Source: Alteromonas pelagimontana (GTDB lineage: Bacteria; Pseudomonadota; Gammaproteobacteria; Enterobacterales; Alteromonadaceae). Taken from it: a stretch of DNA of 64,000 nucleotides. Shown here piece after piece: positions 16,336 through 26,660 of this stretch. The DNA is taken from the NCBI RefSeq assembly GCF_002499975.2, contig NZ_CP052766.1:1116001-1180000 (forward strand). Reading direction: 5' to 3'. Position 1 is the stretch's first letter, and each line of letters opens with the position of its first letter. The position numbers and the translations under genes are program-made. Under the pieces are notes generated by a model. The model was not told where the DNA came from. It worked only from the letters and a program-made list of their open reading frames with translations, and did no database searches.

Positions 16336-17142
16336 TTAACCATAACGCCCTGTAATATAGTCTTCAGTCTGCTTTTTCTCGGGCATGGTAAAAAGCGTGT
16401 CGCTGTCTGTATATTCAATCAGTCTGCCTTGGTGTAAAAATGCTGTGTAATCTGAAACGCGAGCGGCTTGCTGCATATTGTGGGTAACGATTACAATCGT
16501 GCAGCGCTTCTTCAAACCGGCCATAAGCTCTTCAATAAATAAGGTGGTAAGTGGATCCAACGCAGACGTCGGTTCATCAAGCAGCAGAATATCCGGTTTG
16601 AGTGCCAGTGCACGTGCAATCACCAGCCGTTGTTGCTGCCCGCCTGATAACGTATTGGCAGATTCAAAAAGCCGATCTTTAACCTCATCCCATAGTGCCG
16701 CTTCTTTTAATGCTTGTTCTGCGGCATCATCTAACTGCCTTCGGACTTTAATTCCCTGTAAGCGCAAGCCATAGCAAACGTTCTCATAAATACTCATCGG
16801 GAACGGGTTTGGCCGCTGAAATACCATGCCCACCTGAGTACGTAACTGCGACACATTCTCCTTTTTATAATTGATATTGCGCCCTTTAATGATGATTTCA
16901 CCATCATAATGACAGGAAGGATAAAGATCGTTCATACGATTAAAACTTCCCAGCAGCGTAGATTTACCGCACCCGCTTTGTCCGATAAGGGCGGTAATCC
17001 GATTCTTTGGAATACGCATGTTGATATTCTGCAAAACATGTTTAGTACCGAACCGCAAATTGAGCTGGTTGACGGCAATCGCTGTCTCATCGTCACTCAG
17101 ATTAGCAACATCCTGCCTGTCATAGTCGAATAGTTTCAGCAT
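16336..17142 (-). CDS. pstB: Phosphate ABC transporter ATP-binding protein PstB
   Basis: A 268-residue ABC ATPase that powers high-affinity phosphate import. Walker A is GQSGCGKST (54-62), with a Q-loop in [19 protein letters not shown], the signature [16 protein letters not shown], and Walker [13 protein letters not shown] followed by the switch histidine in [13 protein letters not shown]. The [10 protein letters not shown] segment is characteristic of PstB rather than other ABC ATPases. The N-terminus is about ten residues longer than in E. coli. It starts 10 bases after pstA and is followed by phoU. Confidence 0.96.
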   Translation of the reverse strand: MLKLFDYDRQDVANLSDDETAIAVNQLNLRFGTKHVLQNINMRIPKNRITALIGQSGCGKSTLLGSFNRMNDLYPSCHYDGEIIIKGRNINYKKENVSQLRTQVGMVFQRPNPFPMSIYENVCYGLRLQGIKVRRQLDDAAEQALKEAALWDEVKDRLFESANTLSGGQQQRLVIARALALKPDILLLDEPTSALDPLTTLFIEELMAGLKKRCTIVIVTHNMQQAARVSDYTAFLHQGRLIEYTDSDTLFTMPEKKQTEDYITGRYG

Positions 17143-17152
17143 AATTAAACCT

Positions 17153-18724
17153 TCAGCCTTGTAAGTACCGTCTTCGTAAGCGAGTCCGTAAGAGTACGGC
17201 GAGAATGTTCAGCACAAATACCACTACCAATAACAGCAAACAGGCAGCAAACATCATAGAGGCTCCCTTTGCATCAGTCTGGCTATGAAACGCGCCATCG
17301 TAAATTAATACGCCAAGGTGCATAAACTGGCGGTCGAGGTGCAGATAGGGAAATTCTCCGTCAACGGGCAGATTGGGCGCAAATTTCACCGCTCCCACCA
17401 GCATCAGTGGCGCCACTTCACCAGACGCCCTTGCAATAGCCAGAATAACGCCTGTCATAATGCCCGGCGAGGCGATGGGTAGCACGGTGTGAAGAATGGT
17501 TTCCGCTTTTGTCGCACCTAAGGCATAACTACCTGACTTCAATCCTTCCGGTACTCGCCTCAGTCCTTCTTCGGTGGCAACAATAACCACCGGCAGCGTC
17601 AGTATCGCCATCGTTAACGCCGCCCAAAAAACACCGGGCGTGCCCATGGTCGGTGCCGGTAAATGATCGGCAAAGAAAATAGCGTCGATATTACCGCCTA
17701 CTGCGTAAACGAAAAAGCCCAGCCCAAACACGCCGTAAACAATGGAAGGCACTCCGGCCATATTACTCACGCTGATGCGAATAATAGCAGTAAGCGCATT
17801 ATTCGGAGCGTATTCATTCAGATACACCGCCGCCAGCACACCAAAAGGGGTAACTATGATTGTCATCAGAAACACCATCAATACCGTACCAAAAAGTGCA
17901 GGAAATACGCCGCCCGCAGTATTCGCCTGCTTCGGCGACTGGGTGAGAAATTCCCAAATCTGCCCCAGTACTACCTGCCACTTTTCCAGATAGTTTAATT
18001 TACCGGAATAGGTGACATCGGCAATGTCAGAAAGGGATAACTGCACCTCGCTGGCGTCCGCCAGCCTCACCCTCATCTGATACCCTGCACGCTCCCGCTC
18101 CAATACTTCAATTTTTGCCTGCCACTTACGAAAGGCATCATTTAACCGCTGGCGAGCAGGCGCATCATAAGCCACTTTTCGTGTATCTAAATCTGCCAGT
18201 TGCTGATGAATACCAGCTAATTGCTGCGCTCGTATGAGTTCTATTTTCTCACTGAGCTCCCCAACCTGCTGCTGTAACTGCTGATATTCTGCCAGCGGCA
18301 GGGTGGATTGCTGTGCCTGCAGGAAGACAGGCTGTCCTAGCACTGTGCGCCCGTCTTTTACCGTAATCTGCGCGGCGTTTGCAGCTTCTTCAATGAACTG
18401 CACATCCTTTCTTTCCACCCGCGCCTGAGAACCATACGGGCTGCTTTTATGGGAGTAATGTAACCACCATACCTCCCCGCCTTTTTCCTGATAGCGACTG
18501 TGCACCTGGGCATAGCCTTTCGTTAACTTACCGGTTGCCTGATGAGTAAAAACGACTTCATAAACCGGCGTCGGCCAAAAATATGCGCCGCCGCGTACAA
18601 ATATTAGTAGGAGCACACTAAACAACGCCATTAACAACAAAGTGGCGAGAAACGCTGTGAAGCTGATCACAAACGATTGCCGCTGTACCGGCGAAATTGA
18701 ACGCTCCAACCATTCTCTAACCAT
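17153..18724 (-). CDS. pstA: Phosphate ABC transporter permease PstA (extended form)
   Basis: About 523 residues, far longer than E. coli PstA (296). An N-terminal membrane helix (about 20-45) leads to a periplasmic/coiled-coil insertion with a Gln-rich segment (about 120-190). The C-terminal permease core (about 275-520) has six helices and the ABC coupling loop [21 protein letters not shown] chose the ATG at 18724, which overlaps the pstC stop by 8 bases, over an upstream start at 18766 that would overlap pstC by 50 bases. Extended PstA proteins are known in Pseudomonas and marine gammaproteobacteria, so the length is not an artefact. It pairs with PstC to form the membrane channel. Confidence 0.92.
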   Translation of the reverse strand: MVREWLERSISPVQRQSFVISFTAFLATLLLMALFSVLLLIFVRGGAYFWPTPVYEVVFTHQATGKLTKGYAQVHSRYQEKGGEVWWLHYSHKSSPYGSQARVERKDVQFIEEAANAAQITVKDGRTVLGQPVFLQAQQSTLPLAEYQQLQQQVGELSEKIELIRAQQLAGIHQQLADLDTRKVAYDAPARQRLNDAFRKWQAKIEVLERERAGYQMRVRLADASEVQLSLSDIADVTYSGKLNYLEKWQVVLGQIWEFLTQSPKQANTAGGVFPALFGTVLMVFLMTIIVTPFGVLAAVYLNEYAPNNALTAIIRISVSNMAGVPSIVYGVFGLGFFVYAVGGNIDAIFFADHLPAPTMGTPGVFWAALTMAILTLPVVIVATEEGLRRVPEGLKSGSYALGATKAETILHTVLPIASPGIMTGVILAIARASGEVAPLMLVGAVKFAPNLPVDGEFPYLHLDRQFMHLGVLIYDGAFHSQTDAKGASMMFAACLLLLVVVFVLNILAVLLRTRLRRRYLQG

Positions 18725-20876
18725 AATGAGCGTTTTTCCGTAAGCGATGCCGCAACAATTCAGCAAAGGTATTCACTATGAATGTGAAGGCGAACAGAAT
18801 ACAGGCTGTGAAAAAAAGAATTTGATAATGAATACTTCCTACGTCAGCTTCTGGCAATTCTATCGCCAAATTAGCCGTCAGCGCCCGTAAGCCTTCCAAC
18901 AAACTCCAACTGGAAACTGGCGTATTTCCCGTCACCATCAGCAAAATCATGGTTTCCCCAAAAGCGCGGCCAAACCCCAGCATAATGGCTGCTAAAATTC
19001 CCGGTAACGCCACTTGTAACACCACGCGATGTAACGTTTGTAAACGCGTGGCTCCCAACGCAAAAGAGGCATGTTTCAAGTGCTCTGGCACGCCGCTAAT
19101 GGCATCTTCCGTCAACGAATAAATACTCGGTGAAATTGCAATTCCTAAGGCAATTGCCACGACGACAGTGGTTTTACTTAATGGACTGTCAGAATCCGCG
19201 GTAAGCGACGACACGCCAATAAAATCCGCCAAAACTTGTATCCATTGCGGCGCGAATTTCATGCTGATAAACCCGAGCAGCAGTACACCAAAGAAAACAA
19301 ACAGCAACTCGGTGCCGCTCTTCATAAGTTTGGGGAAATAGTGCGACAGCCGGTGCTGTAGCAGCGCGAAGAAAAACAGAATCAGCGGCAGAATCACAAG
19401 AAAGAAACCTAATGAAAATAGTAATTGCTCTGCCATCGGTGCTAACCAGATAGCAGCAATGAAGCCTATCAACACCGAAGGAATGGCCTCAAGCATTTCA
19501 ATAGTAGGTTTTATCCACTGGCGCAATTTAGCGTGAGCGAAATAAGCCGAATAGACCGCCGCACCCAGCGCCACCGGGATCGCGATGAATAAAGCGAGAA
19601 GCGATGCTTTTAAGCTTCCGACCAGCAATGGAATCAAGCTATATTTTTCTTCCTGATAATCCGAGGCGCTGGAGGTTTGCCACACCGTTTGTTGACTATC
19701 ATACCCTTCATAAATTTGCGGTTCAAAAAGTGAGGCCCAAGTGGTAATTCCCGATAAATAGTTTACCTTCCACACTGACACCGCAGCCGAATTATACGAA
19801 TAGATTTTTCTACCAAACCAGGCTAAGCCAGTGTCGGCCTGCGGCAAGGGAGTCGATGACACAATCTCCCCGGTTACACGATTTAATATAAGCAAACGCT
19901 GGTTGTTTGTCAGCAAAGCCAAAGCATTGGAACTGGCATGCGCTCGCACAGCCAGCGGCACTTCCTTATCGGCCAAATGAATTCGGTAAGTGGGGCTGTA
20001 CACCAGCTTGCCACCTTCATTTCGTAAGATCCAACGCGTGATCTCGCCAGTGCCTGAAGCCGTCAGAAGTGTTCGGTCTTTGGGCAGGCTTTGCCACCAG
20101 ACAATGGGCTCCTTTAAGCTTTGGGAAGTTTGTAGTCCTCGTTGAATATCAACAAAAGATAGCCGCTCAGGAGTGAGCACAGCGGTTTGCCGCGTGCCCG
20201 GCAGAGGCAACACCGTTAAATCAACAGGAAAATTTTGTTCAATTATCTTGGTGGGATTCTGGCGGTTAATCCAGCGCACATGATGGTTATCCGGGGTCGT
20301 AATACTAATAACCGCCCATTCATCGGAGAGGAAAACAGACCATGACTGTTGATCCTTCCAAATAGCTTCAGGCACAGCAAAGGACACTACCGGTGCTTCG
20401 GCTGACATCCTGACCAATGAGGATAGGTTGTCAGGGATGTTATTCTGTAACCGCAATGTTCTTACCGCCACCACGCGCACTAAACCTGCAGGAGAAATGT
20501 CCACAATGTAATTTTGCCCGGCAGCACTGATTACTTTTAGCGCATATTGGCAGGGACGTATATAATCGTGAAAAGGCGTAAGCGTATTTTTCACCAAGGT
20601 TTTTAAAGAAATGCGGCAATCACTACTGCGAATAATTAATGGTTCGCCTTCTGCCACATCAGCAGTGGCCAGAATTGTCTCTTTTGCTGGCACGTAGAGG
20701 TGGTGGTTTAAGGTAAGCGTCGGTCGCAGAGCTAGTGGTGTCGCCTGGCTCACCAAATGCGCAATCAGAATCAATAGAGTCAGCAACACCAGTGCACCAA
20801 AGGCAGTCACCACAATCCGTAGCCGGGTATCCCTCTGCTGGCGTTGTTTATGTCTTTGGGTCGTCGGAGACTTCAT
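18717..20876 (-). CDS. pstC: Phosphate ABC transporter permease PstC (extended form)
   Basis: About 719 residues. A membrane helix (about 20-45) is followed by a large periplasmic domain of about 370 residues with repeated beta-strand character, and then the permease core (about 425-715) with AIPVALGAAVYSAYFAH, EAIPSVLIGFIAAIWLAP and the coupling loop of PstC. E. coli PstC is only 319 residues; large forms occur in Pseudomonas and Alteromonadales. The ATG at 20876 is preferred over a TTG at 20921 that has no ribosome site, but its own Shine-Dalgarno is weak. It is the first gene of the operon; a pstS gene, usual in this position, is absent. Confidence 0.9.
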   Translation of the reverse strand: MKSPTTQRHKQRQQRDTRLRIVVTAFGALVLLTLLILIAHLVSQATPLALRPTLTLNHHLYVPAKETILATADVAEGEPLIIRSSDCRISLKTLVKNTLTPFHDYIRPCQYALKVISAAGQNYIVDISPAGLVRVVAVRTLRLQNNIPDNLSSLVRMSAEAPVVSFAVPEAIWKDQQSWSVFLSDEWAVISITTPDNHHVRWINRQNPTKIIEQNFPVDLTVLPLPGTRQTAVLTPERLSFVDIQRGLQTSQSLKEPIVWWQSLPKDRTLLTASGTGEITRWILRNEGGKLVYSPTYRIHLADKEVPLAVRAHASSNALALLTNNQRLLILNRVTGEIVSSTPLPQADTGLAWFGRKIYSYNSAAVSVWKVNYLSGITTWASLFEPQIYEGYDSQQTVWQTSSASDYQEEKYSLIPLLVGSLKASLLALFIAIPVALGAAVYSAYFAHAKLRQWIKPTIEMLEAIPSVLIGFIAAIWLAPMAEQLLFSLGFFLVILPLILFFFALLQHRLSHYFPKLMKSGTELLFVFFGVLLLGFISMKFAPQWIQVLADFIGVSSLTADSDSPLSKTTVVVAIALGIAISPSIYSLTEDAISGVPEHLKHASFALGATRLQTLHRVVLQVALPGILAAIMLGFGRAFGETMILLMVTGNTPVSSWSLLEGLRALTANLAIELPEADVGSIHYQILFFTACILFAFTFIVNTFAELLRHRLRKNAHYG

Positions 20877-21096
20877 TGGTTCATCACAACAATTGCGCAA
20901 TTTGCACTGGTTAGCCGCCAATGATGTGGTATTTTAATAGTTATTATCAAGTGAAAGTTTGACGCTGGTCTATTGGTGTTTGCCGCTGGTGAGGCAAATT
21001 CCCGTGAGTACCAGCTACTGGTATCGGTTAAGTAGCCATGAACCATAGCAGTTTGTGGCGGTACTTGCGATTATTCTCAATGGGGAAGGAGGATTC

Positions 21097-21603
21097 ATGC
21101 AGTCATTAGTTATCACAATTATGGGCAAGGACAAGCCCGGGCTGGTCGACACTGTCGCCAAGTGCGTGTATCAACACAGCGGCAACTGGCAAGGCAGCAG
21201 CTTCGCGCATATGGCGGGCTTGTTTACAGGGTTTGTTGAAGTCCATGTGCCAGAGGACCAACATGATAAACTTGTTAAAGCCCTAAACGCGCTACCTGAC
21301 CTGACGGTGCAATCGGTTTCTGCCACTACCCAAAGTTCTCCGTTTAGTGACACCCTTATCGTCGAAGTGATGGGCAATGATAAACCTGGTATTGTTCAGG
21401 AACTTACCAGCATTCTGAACCAGTTCAACCTGAATATCGTTTCTTTTGATTCCCATTGTGAAAGTGCGCCAAACTGGGGCAGCTTGATGTTCAAAGCCAA
21501 AACTGTCATTGCGGTTCCCGATTCCTTTGATAATTCAGCATTAAAAACATCGCTGGAAGGCATTGCCAACGATTTGGTTGTCGATATCACTCCACGGCTT
21601 TAA
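21097..21603 (+). CDS. gcvR: ACT-domain regulator, GcvR family
   Basis: A 168-residue protein of two ACT domains (about 5-80 and 90-165), each opening with the same type of strand-loop: VITIMGKDKPGLVDTVAK and VEVMGNDKPGIVQELTSI. This is the GcvR layout; GcvR represses the glycine cleavage system by binding the activator GcvA. The ATG at 21097 is chosen because a strong GGAGG lies just upstream (AAGGAGGATTC); an earlier in-frame start at 21055 is unsupported. It diverges from pstC and precedes ppk with about 80 bp between. Other GcvR-like ACT proteins have uncertain targets, so the exact regulon is inferred. Confidence 0.8.
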   Translation: MQSLVITIMGKDKPGLVDTVAKCVYQHSGNWQGSSFAHMAGLFTGFVEVHVPEDQHDKLVKALNALPDLTVQSVSATTQSSPFSDTLIVEVMGNDKPGIVQELTSILNQFNLNIVSFDSHCESAPNWGSLMFKAKTVIAVPDSFDNSALKTSLEGIANDLVVDITPRL

Positions 21604-21618
21604 GATTAGCTTTTTTCT

Positions 21619-21636
21619 CTGTCACCTTTATGTCAC
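21619..21636 (+). promoter_or_regulatory. Pho box upstream of ppk
   Basis: CTGTCACCTTTATGTCAC holds two TGTCAC heptamer cores 11 bp apart, the spacing of the PhoB box, and matches about 14 of 18 consensus positions. A further TGTCA lies 13 bp downstream of the second. The site ends about 47 bp before the ppk ATG. PhoB control of ppk is known in E. coli. Confidence 0.65.
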
Positions 21637-21683
21637 AAGTAAGTGTCAGGCTTTCTCCATTTTAAGTTGAAGTAGCAATAAGT

Positions 21684-23753
21684 ATGGAAAACATAGAGTT
21701 GTATTATCCGAAAGAACTTAGCTGGCTTGCTTTCAATGAGCGCGTCTTACAGGAAGCTGCTGATAAAAATAATCCGGCAGTTGAGCGCATTCGATTTTTA
21801 GGTATTTACTCAAATAATCTGGATGAATTTTACCGGGTCCGCGCCGCCGATGTAAAACGCCAGATTACTATTGCCCAGAACGAAGAGCAGGATGCAGAAG
21901 CCGCCAACCTGATGGCGCTAATGGAGCAAATCCAAAAGAAAGTGGTGGAGTTATCGGTTAAGTTCGATGAAATACACAAAGAAGTGCTGCGGACGCTGGC
22001 GCGATATCACATCTACATTTTGCGTAAAAACCATCTCAACGACTATCAAAAGACCTGGGCAAAAAACTTCTTTGTCAACAAAATACTACGGCACATCGCC
22101 CCTATCCTCATTGATAAAAAAACAGACCTACTTACGCGGATAAATGGCACGGCGGTTTATCTCTATGTTGCCATTCGCCGCAAAGACAGAACCACACGCT
22201 ACGCCGCAGTACAGGTACCGGCGGCGGAAATGTCGCGTTTTGTGCAAATTCCGCCGGAAAAAAGCCGCAAGAAAAAACATATCGTGCTGCTAGACGACAT
22301 TATACAGCTTTGCCTGGAGGAAATTTTTCGCGGTTTCATTAAGTATGATTCTCTGGAAGCTTTTTCTTTTAAAGTTACCCGGGATTCTGAATATTCCATT
22401 AATAATGAAATTGATGAAAGTTACGTAGAAAAGATGTCGGAAAGCATGAAGCAGCGCTTAATTGCTGAACCCGTGCGGGTAATTTATGACAACCACATGC
22501 CAGAAGACATGGTTCAGGATCTGCGCAAGCGCTTGAAGGTAACGCGTCTTGATACTATGCATGCTGCTGGGCATTATCGCAATTTTAAAGACTTTATCAG
22601 TTTTCCGAATGTGGGCAGAGATTATCTCGAACACAGCAAACTTCCCGCTATCGATACGCGGGAGTTTTCGCAATACAATACGGTGTTTGATGCAATTACT
22701 GCTCACGATATCCTGCTGTACTACCCTTATCACCGTTTTTTGCATTTTACCGAATTCGTGCGTCAGGCAGCCTTCGATCCAAGCGTAAAAACTATTCGCA
22801 TCAATATTTACCGGGTTGCCAGTAATTCTCGTATTGTTAATTCGTTAATAGACGCCGTAGACAACGGCAAAAAAGTTACCGTTGTGGTGGAACTGCGTGC
22901 CCGCTTTGATGAAGAAGCCAACATTGAATGGTCAAAACGTATGACCGATGCTGGCATTCGCGTGGTGCTGGGAGTACCGACCTTAAAAATTCACAGTAAG
23001 CTATGTATTGTGACGCGGGAGGAGCGTGGGGCGCTGGTTAATTATGCGCACTTTGGTACCGGTAACTTCAATGAAAAAACCGCGAAAATTTACACCGATT
23101 TTAGTTTGTTCACACGCAATCAGGAACTGGCAGAAGAAGCAGTAGGCGTATTTGACCTTATCCAGTACCCTTACCGGCGGTATAAATTCCATCATCTGCA
23201 GATCTCTCCGCTGAACGCGCGCACCCGTATACAATCACTCATTCGTCAGGAAATTCAGTTTCTTAAAGAAGGTCATGAAGCACAAATTACCTTTAAAATT
23301 AACAACCTGGTGGATAAAGAACTGATTGATGATTTGTACCGCGCCAGTCAGGCTGGCGTAAGAATTCGTGGAATTGTCCGTGGCATGTGCTCATTAGTCA
23401 CCGGACTAGCGGGTATAAGTGAAAACATTGAGATAATTTCTATTGTAGATCGCTTTTTAGAACACCCGCGTGCTATGGTGTTTGAAGGGGGAGGCGATAG
23501 AAAAGTCTATATTTCATCAGCCGATTGGATGACGCGAAATATGGATAACCGCATAGAAGTGGGGTGCCCTATTTATGACAGGCGATTGCAACAACGTATC
23601 GTGGATATTCTGGAAATGCAATTTCAAGACACCCTTAAAGCCCGTGTCATCGATAAAGATCAAACAAACCGCTACGTTCGGCGCGGGAACCGTAAAAAAT
23701 TGCGCTCGCAGATCGAAACCTACGTCTATCTACAACAGCTTGAAAAAGAGTAA
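21684..23753 (+). CDS. ppk: Polyphosphate kinase PPK1
   Basis: A 689-residue enzyme that reversibly polymerises the gamma-phosphate of ATP into polyphosphate at the inner membrane. It has the four-domain PPK1 layout: an N-terminal helical domain starting YYPKELSWLAFNERVLQEA, a head domain, and two phospholipase-D-like catalytic domains. The autophosphorylated histidine is His437 in TLKIHSKLCIV, and the second conserved stretch YAHFGTGNFNEKTAKIYTDF is intact. The length matches E. coli Ppk (688). ppx follows after 8 bases, forming a ppk-ppx operon. A Pho box upstream suggests induction in phosphate limitation. Confidence 0.97.
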   Translation: MENIELYYPKELSWLAFNERVLQEAADKNNPAVERIRFLGIYSNNLDEFYRVRAADVKRQITIAQNEEQDAEAANLMALMEQIQKKVVELSVKFDEIHKEVLRTLARYHIYILRKNHLNDYQKTWAKNFFVNKILRHIAPILIDKKTDLLTRINGTAVYLYVAIRRKDRTTRYAAVQVPAAEMSRFVQIPPEKSRKKKHIVLLDDIIQLCLEEIFRGFIKYDSLEAFSFKVTRDSEYSINNEIDESYVEKMSESMKQRLIAEPVRVIYDNHMPEDMVQDLRKRLKVTRLDTMHAAGHYRNFKDFISFPNVGRDYLEHSKLPAIDTREFSQYNTVFDAITAHDILLYYPYHRFLHFTEFVRQAAFDPSVKTIRINIYRVASNSRIVNSLIDAVDNGKKVTVVVELRARFDEEANIEWSKRMTDAGIRVVLGVPTLKIHSKLCIVTREERGALVNYAHFGTGNFNEKTAKIYTDFSLFTRNQELAEEAVGVFDLIQYPYRRYKFHHLQISPLNARTRIQSLIRQEIQFLKEGHEAQITFKINNLVDKELIDDLYRASQAGVRIRGIVRGMCSLVTGLAGISENIEIISIVDRFLEHPRAMVFEGGGDRKVYISSADWMTRNMDNRIEVGCPIYDRRLQQRIVDILEMQFQDTLKARVIDKDQTNRYVRRGNRKKLRSQIETYVYLQQLEKE

Positions 23754-23761
23754 CTCTATTA

Positions 23762-25291
23762 ATGACACAGCACGAATCTGCTTTTGACAGTGTAGAAAGC
23801 CGTGAAATCAGTAAAATTGCGGCGTTAGACATAGGTTCGAACAGCTTCCATTTAGTGGTTGCAAGAGTGGTTGCCGGATCCGTGCAAATACTTCATCGTG
23901 TAAAGCAGAAAGTTCGTTTAGCGGCAGGTCTTGATGATAATGACATTCTGTCACAGGATGCCATTGATCGCGGCCTGCAAACCTTACGGATTGTCGCTGA
24001 AAGTCTACAGGGCTTTGAGCCTGATTCAGTACGTATCGTCGCCACCCATACCCTTCGTCGTGCGCGAAACGCCCGTGACTTCATTAATGCGGCGAGGCGA
24101 ATTTTGCCCTACCCTGTTGATGTCATCTCAGGGACGGAAGAAGCCCGGCTAATTTATTCTGGCGTTGCGCATACCAATCACAGTGATGGTCAGCGCCTGG
24201 TTGTGGATATCGGCGGCGGCTCTACAGAGCTGGTTATTGGCGAAGGTTTTGATCCCATAGTTTGTCGTAGCCTGCAAATGGGATGTGTCAGCTATACCAA
24301 ACGTTTTTTTGCCGATGGCCAACTCGACGAGACATCTTTTGCTAAGGCTATTACGGCGGCAGAGCAAGAGCTTGAGCATATTGAAGCTAAGTTCAAACGC
24401 CTGGGCTGGATTCACTGCATTGGCACCTCAGGCACCATTAAGACTCTCTTTAATTTGGTGCAAACAGATAGGACCAATAGTCACGATGTGCCAGTCACCC
24501 TGAAAAGCTTAAAATCGCTTATGAGCGAATTTATTAGAGTCGGACATATCAATCATTTATCCATGCCTGAAATCAGCGAAGATCGACGCACGGTGATTGC
24601 TGCAGGCCTGGCAATTCTGATAGCCATTTTTGAACTGCTTGATATTGAAGGGATGGTGTATTCGCCAGCGGCGTTGCGTGAAGGTGTGCTATACCAGATG
24701 GAGGACGAACTGCATAACGCAGATATTCGTAGTCGCACCGCCTCCAGCCTGGCTACCCGCTATGATGTCGATACCAAACAGGCGAATATGGTATTAAATA
24801 CCACATTAGATTTACTGAACCGCTGCGCCAAGAACTGGAAGTTAGACAGAACTGACTATAAAAGCATGCTGGGATGGGCGGCATTGCTGCATGAAATCGG
24901 GTTGCAAATCAATTCCCGCGGCGTACAAAGACATTCTGCTTACATTCTGGCAAATGTAGACATGCCTGGATTTACGCAGGAACAACAGGAACTGTTGGCC
25001 ACGTTACTGCGCTTCCATCGCAAGAAAATCAAAATTAATGAGTTACCTGCGTTTTATCAATATGAGGAAAACGTAGTAAAAAAGCTAATCGCCATATTGC
25101 GGCTGGGTGTGTTGCTGAACATCAAGCGTCAGGAAACCTTTGTCCCTGACTTTGTCGCAGATATTACTAAAAATTCTCTCACCATTACCTTTCCTGAAGA
25201 CTGGCTGGCGCAACGTCCCATTATCTCTGCTGATCTAGAACGAGAAAGCGCCTATTGGAGAGCTTTGGATTTAAAATTACAGGTAATGTAA
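23762..25291 (+). CDS. ppx: Exopolyphosphatase Ppx
   Basis: A 509-residue Ppx/GppA-family phosphatase that removes terminal phosphates from polyphosphate. The actin-like fold is marked by AALDIGSNSFHLVVARV near residue 20 and VVDIGGGSTELVIGEG near residue 145, both phosphate-binding loops. The C-terminal half is an HD-like helical domain (about 310-505) with LGWAALLHEIG. The length is close to E. coli Ppx (513). It lies 8 bases after ppk and must be co-transcribed. GppA is the main alternative, but the ppk linkage and length favour Ppx. Confidence 0.95.
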   Translation: MTQHESAFDSVESREISKIAALDIGSNSFHLVVARVVAGSVQILHRVKQKVRLAAGLDDNDILSQDAIDRGLQTLRIVAESLQGFEPDSVRIVATHTLRRARNARDFINAARRILPYPVDVISGTEEARLIYSGVAHTNHSDGQRLVVDIGGGSTELVIGEGFDPIVCRSLQMGCVSYTKRFFADGQLDETSFAKAITAAEQELEHIEAKFKRLGWIHCIGTSGTIKTLFNLVQTDRTNSHDVPVTLKSLKSLMSEFIRVGHINHLSMPEISEDRRTVIAAGLAILIAIFELLDIEGMVYSPAALREGVLYQMEDELHNADIRSRTASSLATRYDVDTKQANMVLNTTLDLLNRCAKNWKLDRTDYKSMLGWAALLHEIGLQINSRGVQRHSAYILANVDMPGFTQEQQELLATLLRFHRKKIKINELPAFYQYEENVVKKLIAILRLGVLLNIKRQETFVPDFVADITKNSLTITFPEDWLAQRPIISADLERESAYWRALDLKLQVM

Positions 25292-25298
25292 AGCCGCT

Positions 25299-26462
25299 TT
25301 AGATTCCCACTGCTATTACCTGGTTACGCCCCTGAGATTTCGCTTCGTATAACGCACCATCGGCCTCGCTTATACCTTTAAAAATATCGCTTTTGGGAGC
25401 AATTGCTCCTACGCCAAAAGACGCGGTAAGCGTAAAAGAGGCTTCTTTAAAGCGCATGGGTTGCTCACACACCAGTTCTCTGAGGCGTTCTGCCATGGCG
25501 TAAGCCTGATTTAAACTGCAATTGGGTGAAAGAATAAGAAATTCTTCACCACCTAATCGAATGAGTGAATCTTCTTTACGCAATCCTGCGCCTACGATTT
25601 TGGCGAACTGCTTTAATGCTTTATCACCGACGACATGCCCGTGTTTGTCATTGATTGCTTTAAAATGATCGATATCACAAACCACCACCGACAAATCGTG
25701 TCCTGCACGTGCAGCATGTGCACCAAACTTAGGTGCCATATCATAAAAATAATGGCGATTTTTACAACCGGTTAACGGGTCGATGTAGACCTGGGAACGC
25801 AGTCGCCGCACCAGAGAGTGCAACACACTTACCACAAACCCCAGCATAAATAAGATCATCATTACCAATATAAGGCCGAATTGAATGAAGGTTTGGCGAA
25901 GCTCAGATCCGGCTCCATTAAATAAGTATAAGGGAGAGCCCAAAAACAAAATTCCCTGTGCGCACAGCATCCCTACAAATATTACTCTGTCTCCGCTGCT
26001 GTCATTTCCAATATAGTGACGAATACGCAGCGTAGTCATGATCAATGGGATGGAACAACTGACCAGCAAAATCATTTCTCTTGCCGCTACAATATCGTAA
26101 ACAAGGTAGAAAAACAGCGTGGCAAATTGGTTTACTGCCATATGTGCCAGTATCAAATGAAAGCTACGGCGGCGTATAACATGCCCATAGCGCTTAATCA
26201 CTGTCATGAACAGTAGGTAGGCGCTTGCGAGGGTAAAGAAGTTGTATCCGACTACGTATATCATCATTTGATCGAGATGACGCGCAGATAAGCAACAATG
26301 GCCTAGCCACATACATAGAAGAAATAGCCTGGCAAAGTGGACAGAACGTCCTTTTTCAAAATGAGAAGATGGAGGTAACGCAAAGGTGAAGAGCATACCA
26401 ATGCATGCTACTACGCCGAGTATTACAGCCTGAAATAGAATAAACTCGTATGCGCTTAACAA
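25299..26462 (-). CDS. Membrane diguanylate cyclase (GGDEF domain)
   Basis: A 387-residue protein with seven or so membrane helices in the first 215 residues, then a GGDEF domain (about 222-385). The active site is GGEEF (304-308). An inhibitory I-site RKED (295-298) lies five residues before it, so an active cyclase with product inhibition is expected. There is no EAL domain. The start is TTG with an AGG seven bases upstream. It converges with ppx, only 7 bases between stops, and is transcribed alone. c-di-GMP commonly controls EPS genes such as those at the two ends of this region, but no direct link is visible. Confidence 0.93.
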   Translation of the reverse strand: MLSAYEFILFQAVILGVVACIGMLFTFALPPSSHFEKGRSVHFARLFLLCMWLGHCCLSARHLDQMMIYVVGYNFFTLASAYLLFMTVIKRYGHVIRRRSFHLILAHMAVNQFATLFFYLVYDIVAAREMILLVSCSIPLIMTTLRIRHYIGNDSSGDRVIFVGMLCAQGILFLGSPLYLFNGAGSELRQTFIQFGLILVMMILFMLGFVVSVLHSLVRRLRSQVYIDPLTGCKNRHYFYDMAPKFGAHAARAGHDLSVVVCDIDHFKAINDKHGHVVGDKALKQFAKIVGAGLRKEDSLIRLGGEEFLILSPNCSLNQAYAMAERLRELVCEQPMRFKEASFTLTASFGVGAIAPKSDIFKGISEADGALYEAKSQGRNQVIAVGI

Positions 26463-26621
26463 CTTTTTACCTACTTAAGGCAAGGCCCGAATTTCTTCGC
26501 CTCGCCGTGAGTTTAAACAACTGTCAGGACACGCGCACTTCCGCTTCCTGCAGAATTAGGTGATCGTCTTTGATCGTAAGGCGATTATAGAAGGTTTACT
26601 AAAAAGAATTCAATGGAATAA

Positions 26622-26655
26622 GGCGTGGATGAGGACAAATGTCTTCAACCACGCC
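26622..26655 (-). terminator. Probable terminator of the tkt-epd-pgk-fda operon
   Basis: GGCGTGG / CCACGCC arms of 7 bp lie just past the aldolase stop on the minus strand, with an inner GACA / TGTC pairing, followed by TTATTCC. The T-run is imperfect. Confidence 0.5.
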
Positions 26656-26660
26656 AATGA

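Noticed and set aside
20922-21054. Pho box before pstC
   Set aside because: A weak GTGAAAG/TTTGAC resemblance is present but without two heptamers at 11-bp spacing.
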